DNA of 64,000 nt from positions 62,001-126,000 of the forward strand of contig CAJNBX010000001.1 of assembly GCA_905221115.1 (NCBI GenBank), in the 5' to 3' direction. A program made the translations under genes and the position numbers. This DNA is from a bacterium (GTDB lineage: Bacteria > Bacillota > Bacilli > Lactobacillales > Streptococcaceae). Numbering within the stretch: the first letter of the stretch is position 1; each line of letters starts with the position of its first letter. A model generated the notes under the pieces. That model was not told the DNA's origin and searched no databases. It saw only the letters and a list, made by a program, of their open reading frames with translations. Positions 20,555 to 29,760 of the stretch are shown one piece after another.

Positions 20555-21252
20555 TGCTTATCTCCTTTTAATCTTACCCCAACTCCCCAAATGGTTTCAA
20601 TGTATTCTTGATTTGGGTCGAGCTGGTTTAATTTTTTACGAAGATTACTCAAATGCGTATTGAGGGTATTATCTCCAGGTAGATAGTTTTCCTCCCAGAC
20701 CAATTCATAAAGTTCTTCCTTGGTGAAAATTTTCTTAGGATGTTTTAGGAGAGTTTGGAGAATTAAGCATTCTTTCTTAGCAAGACGAATGGTTTCCTGA
20801 CTATTTTTGATTTCAAAACTTTCTGCATCAAACTGGATATTTTTTAAGTTTTGTGGCAGATTTTCAGTTTTTCCTATTTTCATAGGCTGTTTTTCTGCAC
20901 TTTGGCGTAGTTGAACAGTAACTCTGGCAAAGACTTCGTCTAAATCAAAAGGTTTCACTATGTAATCATTGGCACCGTCTAAGAGGTATTGACTGATTAA
21001 CTTCTTATCGCTCAAAGCTGTTAGCATAATGACTGGAGTTTGACTTTCTTCCCTGATAGCTTTTAAAACCTGATCCCCATTTTTCCCAGGAAGCATGATA
21101 TCTAGCAAAACGAGGTCAATCCCACCTTGGTCAAAACGCATGATTCCTTCTGTACCAGAAAAGGCTTGAATCACCTCATGCTCCTCAGTGAGAAGTGTTC
21201 GCAAAATCTCTTGAATGTCACTATTGTCTTCAATAACCAATATCCTAGCCAT
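20551..21252 (-). CDS. OmpR-family response regulator
   Basis: The receiver domain has acidic pocket ED near MARILVIEDNSD, phospho-acceptor Asp in VLLDIMLPGKNG, Thr in MLTALS and Lys in YIVKPFD. A C-terminal winged-helix OmpR/PhoB DNA-binding domain follows (LRKKLNQLD...WGVGVRL). The 233-aa start at 21252 follows GAAAGG; an in-frame TTG three codons upstream is less likely. It probably controls the convergent ABC exporter at 17965-19636 (inferred from location). Confidence 0.9.
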   Translation of the reverse strand: MARILVIEDNSDIQEILRTLLTEEHEVIQAFSGTEGIMRFDQGGIDLVLLDIMLPGKNGDQVLKAIREESQTPVIMLTALSDKKLISQYLLDGANDYIVKPFDLDEVFARVTVQLRQSAEKQPMKIGKTENLPQNLKNIQFDAESFEIKNSQETIRLAKKECLILQTLLKHPKKIFTKEELYELVWEENYLPGDNTLNTHLSNLRKKLNQLDPNQEYIETIWGVGVRLKGDKQ

Positions 21253-21443
21253 AAATACCAACCTTTCTGCAACTATTATAGCATGTTTTATTGATAAAGC
21301 TTAAACAGAAAAGCTCCTCGCATAAAAAGCGCAAGAAAGCCTTGTAGTGTTAAATTATGAAATCCACTTGCTAGACAACATAGTATCTTATAGTTGCAAA
21401 TAAGAAGTTAGTCTAGCAGAATGAATTTGCTATTTTTTCCACA

Positions 21444-22319
21444 CTAATCTGTGATTCGTTGATACATTTCTGGTCTTCTATCACGAAATAGGCCCCAGTT
21501 TAGGCGATCGCTTGCTCCCTTGTCTAGGTCATAAGTTGCTAACAGAACAGCTTCTCCTTGTCTTTCAGCTCGCTCGATAATAGCTCCTGTTTCATCCGTC
21601 ATAAAGGATGAACCGTAGAAGTCAAGGCTGGAACTCTGCCCACCATTTTCTTCACTAGGAGTGACTTCTTCCAAACCATAACGATTGGCTGCAATGACTG
21701 GAACAATATTTGCTGCTGCGTGTCCTTGCATAGTACGTTGCCAATGACCACAACTATCTGTATCCAAAATCGGCTCTGAACCGATGGCTGTTGGATAAAA
21801 GAGCAATTCAGCACCATTCAATGCAAGACAGCGAGCTGTTTCAGGAAACCATTGATCCCAACAGATACCGATCCCAATCTTAGCATAGCGAGTATCCCAG
21901 ACCTTGAAACCTGTGTTGCCAGGCGTAAAATAAAACTTTTCTTGATAATAATGGTCATCTGGTATGTGGGTTTTCCGATAAACGCCCAGCACCTCACCAT
22001 CTGCATCAATGACGGCAATAGAATTATATAAGACATTGCCATCTTTTTCATAGAAACTGATTGGTAGAACAACCTGTAGTTCCTTAGCAATCACCTTAAA
22101 ATGCTGAATGGCAGTATTTTCTGCTACAGATTGGGCATGCTGGTAGTAGTCATACTGACGTTCCTGACAAAAGTATGGACGTTCAAACAACTCGGGCAAG
22201 AGAATAATTTGTGCGCCTTGTTCTGCAGCCTGACGTACTAAACGCTCTGCTGTTTGAATATTTGTTGCCACATCCTTGGCACATTGCATCTGAATAGCTG
22301 CAACTTTTACATTTCTCAT
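21444..22319 (-). CDS. aguB: N-carbamoylputrescine amidase
   Basis: AguB is a nitrilase-superfamily enzyme that hydrolyses N-carbamoylputrescine to putrescine, CO2 and ammonia. The catalytic triad is visible: Glu in LLPELFERPYF, Lys in YRKTHIPDD and Cys in GIGICWDQWFPE. The 291 aa length is standard. It is last in the polyamine operon, 8 bp after aguA, with RBS GGAGAA. Confidence 0.95.
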   Translation of the reverse strand: MRNVKVAAIQMQCAKDVATNIQTAERLVRQAAEQGAQIILLPELFERPYFCQERQYDYYQHAQSVAENTAIQHFKVIAKELQVVLPISFYEKDGNVLYNSIAVIDADGEVLGVYRKTHIPDDHYYQEKFYFTPGNTGFKVWDTRYAKIGIGICWDQWFPETARCLALNGAELLFYPTAIGSEPILDTDSCGHWQRTMQGHAAANIVPVIAANRYGLEEVTPSEENGGQSSSLDFYGSSFMTDETGAIIERAERQGEAVLLATYDLDKGASDRLNWGLFRDRRPEMYQRITD

Positions 22320-22327
22320 ATTTTCTC

Positions 22328-23413
22328 CTATTCTGGGATTTGTTGGGTGATACAGTGGATATTGCCACCACCTAATAGAATATCTCTGGCTGGTATTCCG
22401 ACAACTTTACGGTCTGGGAAACACTTACTGAGGATATCTAAGGCCACTTGGTCGTTTTTATCCTGAAACTGAGGAACAAGGACAGCCTTATTGGCGATAT
22501 AAAAGTTTACGTAGGAAGCTGCTAGTCGTTCACCTGCGTATCGCTCTTCTTCTCCTTCTTCATAGATGTAGCCTGGCAAATCCTCTTTGGTTACAATTTG
22601 ATGAAGAGCTGGAATTGGAAGTTTATGAATGGTGAAGTGACGGCCTTTTGCATCTGTCTCTTGCTCTAAGAGTTCGATATCTGCTTTTGACATGGCATAT
22701 TGAGGATCGCTTTTGTCGTCTGTCCAAGCCAAGACAAGCTCTGCAGGACCAACGAAGGCTGCAACATTGTCAACGTGTTCATTGGTTTCATCCTGATAAA
22801 TACCATAAGGAAGCCAGATGACTTTTTCAGCTCCAAGGCACTCTAATAAGGTATTCTCGATTTCCTCTTTGGTCAGGTTAGGATTGCGACCAGGACTAAG
22901 CAAGCAACTTTCAGTTACGAGAATGGTTCCTTGTCCATCGCTATGGATTGCGCCTCCTTCCAGTACAAAAGGCTTGGCATCGTAAACAGGCATTTCCAAG
23001 ACCTCAGCAAAACGACTGGCTACTTGGTCATCATCTTCATAGTCTTGATAGAGACCATCAACATCACCACCCCAAGCATTGAAAGACCAATCGACTGCCA
23101 ACTTTTCTCTTTTATCATTGACGAGAATGGTCGGACCAGTATCACGCGCCCAGGCATCATTGGTAGGAATATCTAGATAAACAACGCTATCCCCTAGATA
23201 GGATTGGGCTTCAGATAGATAGTCCTGCTCCACTAAAAGATAAACAGTTTCCCCTTCTGCTATGTTTTTTATAATTTGGCTGAAAGCTCTTTTGGCAGCC
23301 TTTCCTTGAAATGGCCATGAACCTGGTCGAGTCGGCCATATCATGAGAGTCCCGTGGTGGAGTTCGTACTCTGCTGGCATACGATAGCCTAATTTTTTTG
23401 GACTGTCCATCAT
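22328..23413 (-). CDS. aguA: agmatine deiminase
   Basis: AguA converts agmatine to N-carbamoylputrescine. It is a guanidino-modifying enzyme with the catalytic Cys in LLGGGNIHC near the C-terminus, the ALVLEGG-type [12 protein letters not shown] motif, and [11 protein letters not shown]. The 361 aa length fits. It overlaps the upstream nspC by 4 nt. With SpeA and AguB it forms the arginine-agmatine-putrescine route. Confidence 0.96.
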   Translation of the reverse strand: MMDSPKKLGYRMPAEYELHHGTLMIWPTRPGSWPFQGKAAKRAFSQIIKNIAEGETVYLLVEQDYLSEAQSYLGDSVVYLDIPTNDAWARDTGPTILVNDKREKLAVDWSFNAWGGDVDGLYQDYEDDDQVASRFAEVLEMPVYDAKPFVLEGGAIHSDGQGTILVTESCLLSPGRNPNLTKEEIENTLLECLGAEKVIWLPYGIYQDETNEHVDNVAAFVGPAELVLAWTDDKSDPQYAMSKADIELLEQETDAKGRHFTIHKLPIPALHQIVTKEDLPGYIYEEGEEERYAGERLAASYVNFYIANKAVLVPQFQDKNDQVALDILSKCFPDRKVVGIPARDILLGGGNIHCITQQIPE

Positions 23414-24537
23414 GATAATCTCCCTTTAAAGTCTTGATAACCAAAAGATTTGACCAAGCTGCAGTCACCCTGCTCGTTCATGAGATAGAGACTTGGCAAT
23501 CCAATACCATTAAAGGTATTATTTTTGACAAAGGAATAAATGGCCATGTCTTCGAAATAAAGTCTATCACCGATTTGGACTGGATTTTCAAAACTATAAT
23601 CACCAATCACATCGCCCGTCAGACAGGTATTAGAAGAAAGTCTATAGGTATGAGCTTTTTCCAGTGCCTCAAATCCATTTCTCAAAGGTGGACGATAGGG
23701 CATCTCAAGTACATCAGGCATATGACAGGTCGCAGAGGCATCTAAAACCAAGATTTCCATACCATTTTCTACAATATCCAATACTTCAGTAGCTAAATAA
23801 CCCGCATTGAGCGCAATGGCTTCACCCGGCTCGATGTAGACTTCAAGATTGTAAGTTTCCCGGATACGCTTGATTTCTGAAATCAGCAAATCTACATCAT
23901 AGTCTTCTCTTGTAATGTGGTGTCCTCCACCCATATTGAGCCATTTAACTTGATGTAAGTAGGGACCAAACTGCGCTTCTACTGCTTTCAAAGTTGTCTC
24001 TAAATCATATGCCCCTTGCTCACAAAGGGTATGAAAATGAAGGCCATCCACCAAGTCCAGCAAATCACTTGGAATCTTGTCTAGAGTGACTCCAAAACGA
24101 GATCCAGGGGCGCAAGGATCATAGAGAGCGTGGTCACCTTGAGTCGAACACTGAGGGTTGAGGCGCAAACCGATACTGACACCAGCATCTCGACAACGCG
24201 GACCATGTTGTCGCAACTGTCTTTCTGAGTTAAAGACGATATGGTCTGTTATCTCAAGTAATTCCTCCAAGTCTGCATCCTTGAAGGCAGGCGCAAAGAC
24301 ATGGACTTCCCCAGGGAACTCTTCTCTAGCTAGCTTAGCCTCATAGAGTCCACTAGCTGTTGTACCAGATAGATACTGGCTAATCAAGGGATATGTTTTA
24401 TAGAGGGAATAAGCCTTTTGGGCAAGCAAAACCTTGCAACCAGCTTCTTCTTGAACATATTGTAGGATACGGCAGTTTGCTTCTAACTTGGCCAAGTCAA
24501 TGACATAGGCTGGTGTGGGTACTTGTTCTAGCTTCAT
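23410..24537 (-). CDS. nspC: carboxynorspermidine/carboxyspermidine decarboxylase
   Basis: This is a PLP-dependent fold-III decarboxylase (alanine-racemase-like barrel) that removes CO2 from carboxyspermidine to give spermidine. The PLP Lys is in [12 protein letters not shown] near residue 41. The glycine-rich [10 protein letters not shown] phosphate loop and the Cys in [14 protein letters not shown] are present. The 375 aa length is normal. It directly follows the dehydrogenase gene (their ends share one base), so the two steps of the carboxyspermidine pathway are encoded side by side. Confidence 0.93.
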   Translation of the reverse strand: MKLEQVPTPAYVIDLAKLEANCRILQYVQEEAGCKVLLAQKAYSLYKTYPLISQYLSGTTASGLYEAKLAREEFPGEVHVFAPAFKDADLEELLEITDHIVFNSERQLRQHGPRCRDAGVSIGLRLNPQCSTQGDHALYDPCAPGSRFGVTLDKIPSDLLDLVDGLHFHTLCEQGAYDLETTLKAVEAQFGPYLHQVKWLNMGGGHHITREDYDVDLLISEIKRIRETYNLEVYIEPGEAIALNAGYLATEVLDIVENGMEILVLDASATCHMPDVLEMPYRPPLRNGFEALEKAHTYRLSSNTCLTGDVIGDYSFENPVQIGDRLYFEDMAIYSFVKNNTFNGIGLPSLYLMNEQGDCSLVKSFGYQDFKGRLS

Positions 24538-25796
24538 TAGTCCACCATTTGCGGATTTTCAACCACAATCCATGGCAAGCCGTACTCATTCAAAGCTTCC
24601 ATGAATGGATCTGGATCCAATTCTTCAAGGTTATAAACTCCAGCTTGTTTCCAAGTGCCATCCATAACTAATTTTGTACCTATCATGGCTGGAACTCCAG
24701 TCGTGTAAGAAATGGCTTGCGAACCAACTTCTGCGTAACATTCCTGATGGTCGCAGACATTGTAGATGTAGATGGTCTTTTCAACACCATCTTTGACACC
24801 TGTAAAGATACAACCGATATTGGTTTTTCCGACTGTACGTGGACCAAGACTGGCAGGATCTGGAAGCAAGGCTTTCAAGAATTGGATTGGTACAATTTCT
24901 TGCCCATTGAAGTTAATGGTATCTGTACGAAGGAGACCGACATTTTCAAGACATTTCATATGAGTTAGATAAGATTGACCAAAAGTCATAAAGAAGCGAA
25001 TACGTTTGACACCTGGAATGTTCTTGACCAATGATTCAATTTCTTCATGGTGAAGGAGATACATATCTTTTTGTCCAACCTGAGGGAAATCGTACTCGCG
25101 CTTGATAGACATGGCTTCAACTTCGACCCATTTTCCATCTTCCCAGTAAGAACCTGGTGCAGAAACCTCGCGAAGATTGATTTCTGGATTAAAGTTCGTC
25201 GCAAACGGATAACCGTGGTCACCACCATTACAGTCTAAAATGTCGATATAATGGATTTCATCAAAATAATGTTTAAGGGCATAAGCTGAAAAGACGCTGG
25301 TTACACCTGGGTCAAAACCAGAACCAAGAAGAGCGGTTAAGCCTGCTTCTTTGAATTTTTCCTGATAAGCCCATTGCCATGAGTAGTCAAAGTAGGCAGT
25401 AAAACCAAGTTCCTTACAACGTTTCTCATAGATAGCGCGCCACTCAGGATCTTCTGTATCCTCTGCCTCGTAGTTAGCTGTGTCGATATAGTGAACACCT
25501 GTTGCCAAACAAGCATCCATAATTGTTAGATCTTGATAAGGAAGGGCTACGTTTAAAACAGCTTCTGGTTTGTAGCTTTCAATCAAGGCAATCACTTCTT
25601 CAACCTTGTCAGCATCAAGAGCAGCTGTCTCAATCTTTGTACTTGTTTTGCCTTCTAATTTAGCCTTCAAATCATCGCATTTTGACTTGGTACGGCTAGC
25701 AATCATAATCTCTGTAAATGTTTCGCTATCTTGGCAAATCTTTGAAATAGCAACTTGGGCAACGCCCCCGCATCCAATAACTAGTAAACGACTCAT
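24537..25796 (-). CDS. carboxyspermidine synthase (saccharopine dehydrogenase family)
   Basis: This is an NAD(P)H-dependent reductase with N-terminal Rossmann motif VIGCGGVAQVA. In this operon setting it is predicted to condense putrescine (or diaminopropane) with aspartate semialdehyde to carboxy(nor)spermidine, the substrate of NspC. It is often named Lys1 or saccharopine dehydrogenase by similarity, but a lysine role is unlikely here. It is 419 aa, overlaps speE by 4 nt and is followed directly by nspC. Confidence 0.9.
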   Translation of the reverse strand: MSRLLVIGCGGVAQVAISKICQDSETFTEIMIASRTKSKCDDLKAKLEGKTSTKIETAALDADKVEEVIALIESYKPEAVLNVALPYQDLTIMDACLATGVHYIDTANYEAEDTEDPEWRAIYEKRCKELGFTAYFDYSWQWAYQEKFKEAGLTALLGSGFDPGVTSVFSAYALKHYFDEIHYIDILDCNGGDHGYPFATNFNPEINLREVSAPGSYWEDGKWVEVEAMSIKREYDFPQVGQKDMYLLHHEEIESLVKNIPGVKRIRFFMTFGQSYLTHMKCLENVGLLRTDTINFNGQEIVPIQFLKALLPDPASLGPRTVGKTNIGCIFTGVKDGVEKTIYIYNVCDHQECYAEVGSQAISYTTGVPAMIGTKLVMDGTWKQAGVYNLEELDPDPFMEALNEYGLPWIVVENPQMVD

Positions 25797-26653
25797 TTTT
25801 TTCCTTCCTCTTCTTCTAAAATGTCCTCAACATATTTGGGCAACATAAAGGCTCCCACATGTAAGTTTGCAGTATAGTATTCTGTGAAAAGCTGGCGTTT
25901 TTTCCAGCCCTCCTTGTCAAAATCTTTGACAGGGTGGTATTTTTTCGATGCAAATCCAAACAACCAATAGCCAGCTGGGCTGGTTGGGATGTGCGCCTGA
26001 TAGACCCGGCTGATTGGAAAGGCTTGATTAACCTTACGGTGCATGCTTCGGCAAGCTGACTCATCCTCGTCAAAGAAGGGACTCCCATGCTGGTAAATCA
26101 TGATACCGTCTTCTTTGAGAGCTCTATAGCTATTACCGTAAAATTCCTTGGTAAAGAGCCCTTCCGTATGTCCAAATGGATCTGTTGCGTCGTTGATGAT
26201 AATATCGTAATCATCTTCACAGTTTCGCAAAAAGCGTAGCCCATTTTGGTAGTAAATGGTAACACGAGGATCATCAAGCCCCGCAGCAAAGTCTGGAAAA
26301 TACTCACGACAAACCTCTACCAACATTTCATCAGGTTCTACAATATCGATTTGCTCTAGTTCAGGATAAAGTGTTAATACTTGAGCAACACCTCCGTCAC
26401 CACCCCCAATAACCAAGACTTTCTTGGGATTTGGGTGGACAGCCATGGGAACGTGAACGGTCATTTCATTGTAGACAAAATCATCTGCATCTGAGAACAA
26501 GACGTGCCCATTTAAGATTAATATTTTTCCAAAAGCTGGCGTGTCTAAAACTTCGATATCTTGCCATTCACTTTTACCAGCATAGAGTTGCTTGGCGGTT
26601 CTCAGGGACAATTTCACATCTGGAGTATGAACTTCAGAAAACCATAAATCCAT
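25793..26653 (-). CDS. speE: spermidine synthase (aminopropyltransferase)
   Basis: SpeE transfers an aminopropyl group from decarboxylated SAM to putrescine. Motifs are VLVIGGGDGGVAQVL (SAM site), DIVEPDEMLVE, and the catalytic Asp region INDATDPFG. The 286 aa length is typical. The upstream speA stop is adjacent and the downstream gene overlaps by 4 nt. No SAM decarboxylase gene lies in this window, so SpeE's aminopropyl donor source is unclear; the operon encodes the alternative carboxyspermidine route as well. Confidence 0.94.
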   Translation of the reverse strand: MDLWFSEVHTPDVKLSLRTAKQLYAGKSEWQDIEVLDTPAFGKILILNGHVLFSDADDFVYNEMTVHVPMAVHPNPKKVLVIGGGDGGVAQVLTLYPELEQIDIVEPDEMLVEVCREYFPDFAAGLDDPRVTIYYQNGLRFLRNCEDDYDIIINDATDPFGHTEGLFTKEFYGNSYRALKEDGIMIYQHGSPFFDEDESACRSMHRKVNQAFPISRVYQAHIPTSPAGYWLFGFASKKYHPVKDFDKEGWKKRQLFTEYYTANLHVGAFMLPKYVEDILEEEEGKK

Positions 26654-28114
26654 CTAGTTCTCCTTTCTTTCAATGACATTGATATGGTTGACCTCTGGGT
26701 CTTCCGTCCCTTGGAGGGAGCAACCACGTTCCTTGGCAAATTGGATATAGTCGACAATTTCTTGTGTAATGCGTTCTCCAGGAGCCAAGATAGGAATCCC
26801 TGGAGGATAGCACATGACAAACTCCCCACAGACTTGTCCAACAGACTCATCCAAGGTCAAACTTCTTCTCTCTGAATAGAAGGCTTCTTGTGGAGATAGC
26901 ACCAACTCAGGCTGAATATATTCTCCTGCTATCAAGTCCTTCCCATCTCGTGAGTAGAGTCTCTTAATATCAGCCAGAGCACCAACCAAGCGCTCAATGT
27001 CTTGAATTCGGTCACCAATTGAAATATAAGCCAAGATATTGCCAATATCGCCAAACTCAATCTGAATGTCATATTCGTCTCGCAGGAGGTCATAAACTTC
27101 GATACCTGTTAAGCCAATACCCTGAGTGTAAACTGATAGCTTGGTTACATCGAAATCACAGACCGACACACCATCTATTAACTCTTTTGAATAGGCATAG
27201 TAGCCACCGATAGCATTGATTTCACGGCGAGCATACTCGGATAGCTCAATGACTTTCTCAAAGGATTCTTTACCACGAAGGGCTAAGTTTCGTCGAGAAA
27301 TATCTAAACTAGCCATAAGTAGGTAAGAGGCAGATGTAGACTGAGTTAGGTTGATAATCTGACGAACGTACTCAGGATTCATCTGCTCGCCAATAAGCAG
27401 GATGGAGCTCTGAGTCAAACTCCCACCAGACTTATGCATGGAAACTGCTGCCATATCAGCACCTGCATCCATAGCAGAAATTGGAAGTTTACCAGTAAAA
27501 TACAAGTGCGCTCCGTGGGCTTCATCTACTAAAACTAGCATGCCAGCTTCATGAGCCATTTTTGTCAATCCCTTTAGGTCTGAACAGATGCCGTAGTAAG
27601 TAGGATTGTTAATCAAAATGGCCTTGGCATCTGGATGGTCCTTTATGGTCTGGGCTACTCGGTCATTTTCAAGACCTAAAGCGATACCAATCTTAGGATC
27701 CACACTCATCTCGATATAGATGGGAATAGCACCACATAGAACCAGCGCATTGATAGCAGATTTATGGACATTACGTGGCAGAATAATCTTATCTCCAGCC
27801 TTGCAGGTAGAAAGAATCATAGTCTGCACCGATGAGGTTGTTCCCCCAATCATGAGAAAGGCATGGTTAGCTCCAAAAGCATCAGCTGCCAGCTCCTCTG
27901 CCTCCCGAATAATCGAAATGGGATGACCAAGATTATCCAAGGGTTTCATCGAATTGACATCAATGCCAACACATTTTTCTCCTAACAGTTCAACCAATTC
28001 TGGATTTCCCCTTCCTCGTTTGTGACCTGGAACATCAAAGGGAACAATTCTTTTCTTGCGTAGCTTTACCAAGGCCTCATAAATTGGGGCTTGGTTTTGA
28101 TCTAACTCTTTCAA
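26654..28114 (-). CDS. speA: arginine (Orn/Lys/Arg) decarboxylase, fold-I
   Basis: This PLP-dependent Orn/Lys/Arg decarboxylase has the PLP Lys in AVSMHKSGGSLTQSS, preceded by the VDEAHGAHL Asp/His motif. The 486-aa size fits the short Gram-positive SpeA/Cad group. Although often annotated lysine decarboxylase, placement with aguA and aguB argues for arginine to agmatine. It starts with TTG at 28114, with AAAGGAG at 28121-28127 giving 6-nt spacing; no ATG fits. It is first in a six-gene operon behind a long structured leader that contains an intrinsic terminator. Confidence 0.92.
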   Translation of the reverse strand: MKELDQNQAPIYEALVKLRKKRIVPFDVPGHKRGRGNPELVELLGEKCVGIDVNSMKPLDNLGHPISIIREAEELAADAFGANHAFLMIGGTTSSVQTMILSTCKAGDKIILPRNVHKSAINALVLCGAIPIYIEMSVDPKIGIALGLENDRVAQTIKDHPDAKAILINNPTYYGICSDLKGLTKMAHEAGMLVLVDEAHGAHLYFTGKLPISAMDAGADMAAVSMHKSGGSLTQSSILLIGEQMNPEYVRQIINLTQSTSASYLLMASLDISRRNLALRGKESFEKVIELSEYARREINAIGGYYAYSKELIDGVSVCDFDVTKLSVYTQGIGLTGIEVYDLLRDEYDIQIEFGDIGNILAYISIGDRIQDIERLVGALADIKRLYSRDGKDLIAGEYIQPELVLSPQEAFYSERRSLTLDESVGQVCGEFVMCYPPGIPILAPGERITQEIVDYIQFAKERGCSLQGTEDPEVNHINVIERKEN

Positions 28115-28178
28115 GACATACTCCTTTACAGTATTTTTAGCGCTTCAAGAAGACGAAGGCGACTAAAGGTTGACTCAT

Positions 28179-28206
28179 GAAAAAAGAGCAGGTTTTCACC
28201 TGCTCT
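28179..28206 (-). terminator. terminator/attenuator hairpin in the speA leader
   Basis: On the minus strand AGAGCAGGT and ACCTGCTCT form a 9-bp stem with a GAAA loop, followed by TTTTTT. It sits between the operon promoter and speA, so it either attenuates the operon or ends a separate small RNA. Confidence 0.8.
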
Positions 28207-28507
28207 GCAATCTTCTGACGTTTTTATGTTTGTTTCTGTTGAGTATGTCTGTTCCCGATGTTTCCTAACTCTCTAGTAGCAAATATTACGTACTTTATTG
28301 ATCGTTTCACAAGATGACGTGTGCTTTCACCACACTAAAAATTTATGAATTAGGATAAAAATCCTAACATCAACTTATAAAAGTAGGCTTTTAACCCTAT
28401 CAATAATGTGGCTTTTCAACCACGCTTCGGCATTCAACCCTGCCTGTCCGTAGGCATTTTTTACTCGGGTTTATATTTGCTAGAAAACATCATCTCATTT
28501 TCTAAGC
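28207..28507 (-). ncRNA. structured leader RNA (or sRNA) upstream of speA, unassigned
   Basis: From the promoter at 28514-28542 the transcript would start near 28507 with GGGGCUUAG. It can form many local hairpins: UAGAAAA/UUUUCUA, GCCU/AGGC, GUGGUU-GAAA-AGCCAC, UUAGGAU/AUCCUAA and GUGUG/CACAC. It ends in a terminator at 28179. It does not match the T-box, lysine, SAM, RNase P or tmRNA features I know. The density of GNRA-like loops suggests a folded RNA. Roles considered are a polyamine- or arginine-responsive attenuator or an independent sRNA. Confidence 0.5.
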
Positions 28508-28513
28508 CCCATT

Positions 28514-28542
28514 ACTATATCATGTTTTCAAGAATTTGTAAA
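28514..28542 (-). promoter_or_regulatory. promoter of the polyamine operon leader
   Basis: TTTACA (28537-28542), a 17-bp spacer and TATAGT (28514-28519) on the minus strand. A palindrome GTAAAACGCTTTAC overlaps the -35 and is a weak cre-like candidate. Confidence 0.7.
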
Positions 28543-28823
28543 GCGTTTTACGAAAAAATATAAAAAAGTTCGTAAAAAAGTTAGATTTTACTCGATTTAA
28601 CAATGATTATGTTCTTGTAAACGATTATAAAGTGAACGAAATGATGGTAGTATTTAATTTAAAATTTTTTATGCTACTCTATACTCTTTACCTTCGGTGT
28701 TTGATCTATTAGAGAAGATGTCGACATTTTTATATCATTAGAATCGTGCAACTTTTTTCAGACAGTTTTAAAAGATTGATTTCCTTATATTTTTCCTTTA
28801 TACTGGATAAAAAGGAGAATAAT
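28543..28823. other. AT-rich region between polyamine operon and VIT gene
   Basis: This carries the divergent promoters' upstream sequence. Nothing else is recognised. Confidence 0.3.
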
Positions 28824-29519
28824 ATGTCAGAAACAAATCACGAAATTGATTCAAACTTTGCGGGTCGTTTAAATATCCTACGTGCGGGCGTTCTTGGTGC
28901 CAATGATGGGATTATTTCCATTGCTGGTGTGGTTATCGGGGTTGCCAGTGCCACGACCAATATCTGGATTATCTTTTTATCAGGTTTTGCGGCTATCTTA
29001 GCTGGTGCCTTTTCTATGGCTGGTGGAGAATATGTATCCGTTTCAACTCAAAAAGATACAGAGGAAGCAGCCGTTGCGCGAGAAAAACTCTTGCTAGACC
29101 AAGATTTGGAACTAGCCAAAAAGTCTCTCTATGCTGCCTATATCCAAAATGGAGAATGTGAAACTTCTGCCCAACTCTTGACCAACAAGGCCTTTCTAAA
29201 AAATCCACTCAAGGCTCTGGTCGAGGAAAAATATGGGATTGAGTATGAAGAGTTTACCAATCCTTGGCACGCTGCCATTTCCAGCTTTGTTGCCTTTTTC
29301 CTTGGAAGTTTGCCTCCAATGCTCTCAGTGACCATTTTCCCAAGTGAATACCGCATCCCTGCTACTGTCCTTATCGTCGGTGTGGCCCTTCTTCTCACTG
29401 GTTACACAAGTGCAAAACTTGGAAAAGCCCCAACCAAAACAGCTATGATTCGAAACCTTGCTATTGGCCTCTTGACCATGGGTGTTACCTTTCTGCTCGG
29501 ACAACTTTTCAGCATTTAA
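28824..29519 (+). CDS. VIT/CCC1 family iron-manganese transporter
   Basis: This 231-aa membrane protein belongs to the vacuolar iron transporter family. Signatures are the N-terminal GRLNILRAGVLGANDGIIS helix and FSMAGGEYVSVSTQKD. About five membrane helices are expected (two after the N-terminus, three in the last 100 residues), with a cytoplasmic Glu-rich metal-binding stretch between. It probably moves Fe2+ or Mn2+ out of the cytoplasm. The chosen ATG has AAAGGAG 6 nt upstream; a frame start at 28746 has none. A BOX element begins in its stop codon. Confidence 0.88.
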   Translation: MSETNHEIDSNFAGRLNILRAGVLGANDGIISIAGVVIGVASATTNIWIIFLSGFAAILAGAFSMAGGEYVSVSTQKDTEEAAVAREKLLLDQDLELAKKSLYAAYIQNGECETSAQLLTNKAFLKNPLKALVEEKYGIEYEEFTNPWHAAISSFVAFFLGSLPPMLSVTIFPSEYRIPATVLIVGVALLLTGYTSAKLGKAPTKTAMIRNLAIGLLTMGVTFLLGQLFSI

Positions 29520-29716
29520 TACTCTTCGAAAATCTCTTCAAACCACGTCAGCTTCGCCTTGCCGTATATATATGTAACTGACTTCGTCAGTTCTATCTGC
29601 AACCTCAAAACAGTGTTTTGAGCTGACTTCGTCAGTTCTATCTACAACCTCAAAGCAGTGCTTTGAGCAACCTGCGGCTAGCTTCCTAGTTTGCTCTTTG
29701 ATTTTCATTGAGTATA
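29519..29716 (+). repeat. BOX element (boxA-boxB-boxB-boxC)
   Basis: boxA (29519-29577) contains ACTCTTCGAAAATCTCTTCA and ACCACGTCAGCTTCGCCTTG. Two 45-bp boxB units follow (29578-29622 and 29623-29667), each starting CTGACTTCGTCAGTTCTATC. boxC (29668-29716) ends TTTTCATTGAGTAT. This is the dispersed pneumococcal/mitis-group BOX repeat, which can form stable stems when transcribed. It directly follows the VIT gene stop. Confidence 0.95.
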
Positions 29717-29727
29717 AAATACAAGAA

Positions 29728-29760
29728 ATACCTCGATTTTGAATTCGAGGTATCTTTTTT
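29728..29760. terminator. terminator after BOX and at the end of the Bce-type permease gene
   Basis: ATACCTCGA (29728-29736) pairs with TCGAGGTAT (29745-29753), followed by TTTTTT on the plus strand. It overlaps the permease stop codon on the minus strand. Confidence 0.7.

Noticed and set aside
28207..28507. speA leader as tmRNA, RNase P RNA or T-box
   Set aside because: It lacks a tag frame, the GAGGAAAGUCC core of RNase P and the GGGUGG T-box sequence.
29578..29667. Tandem 45-bp repeats that could suggest a small CRISPR array
   Set aside because: The units are directly adjacent without spacers and match BOX boxB modules between boxA and boxC.
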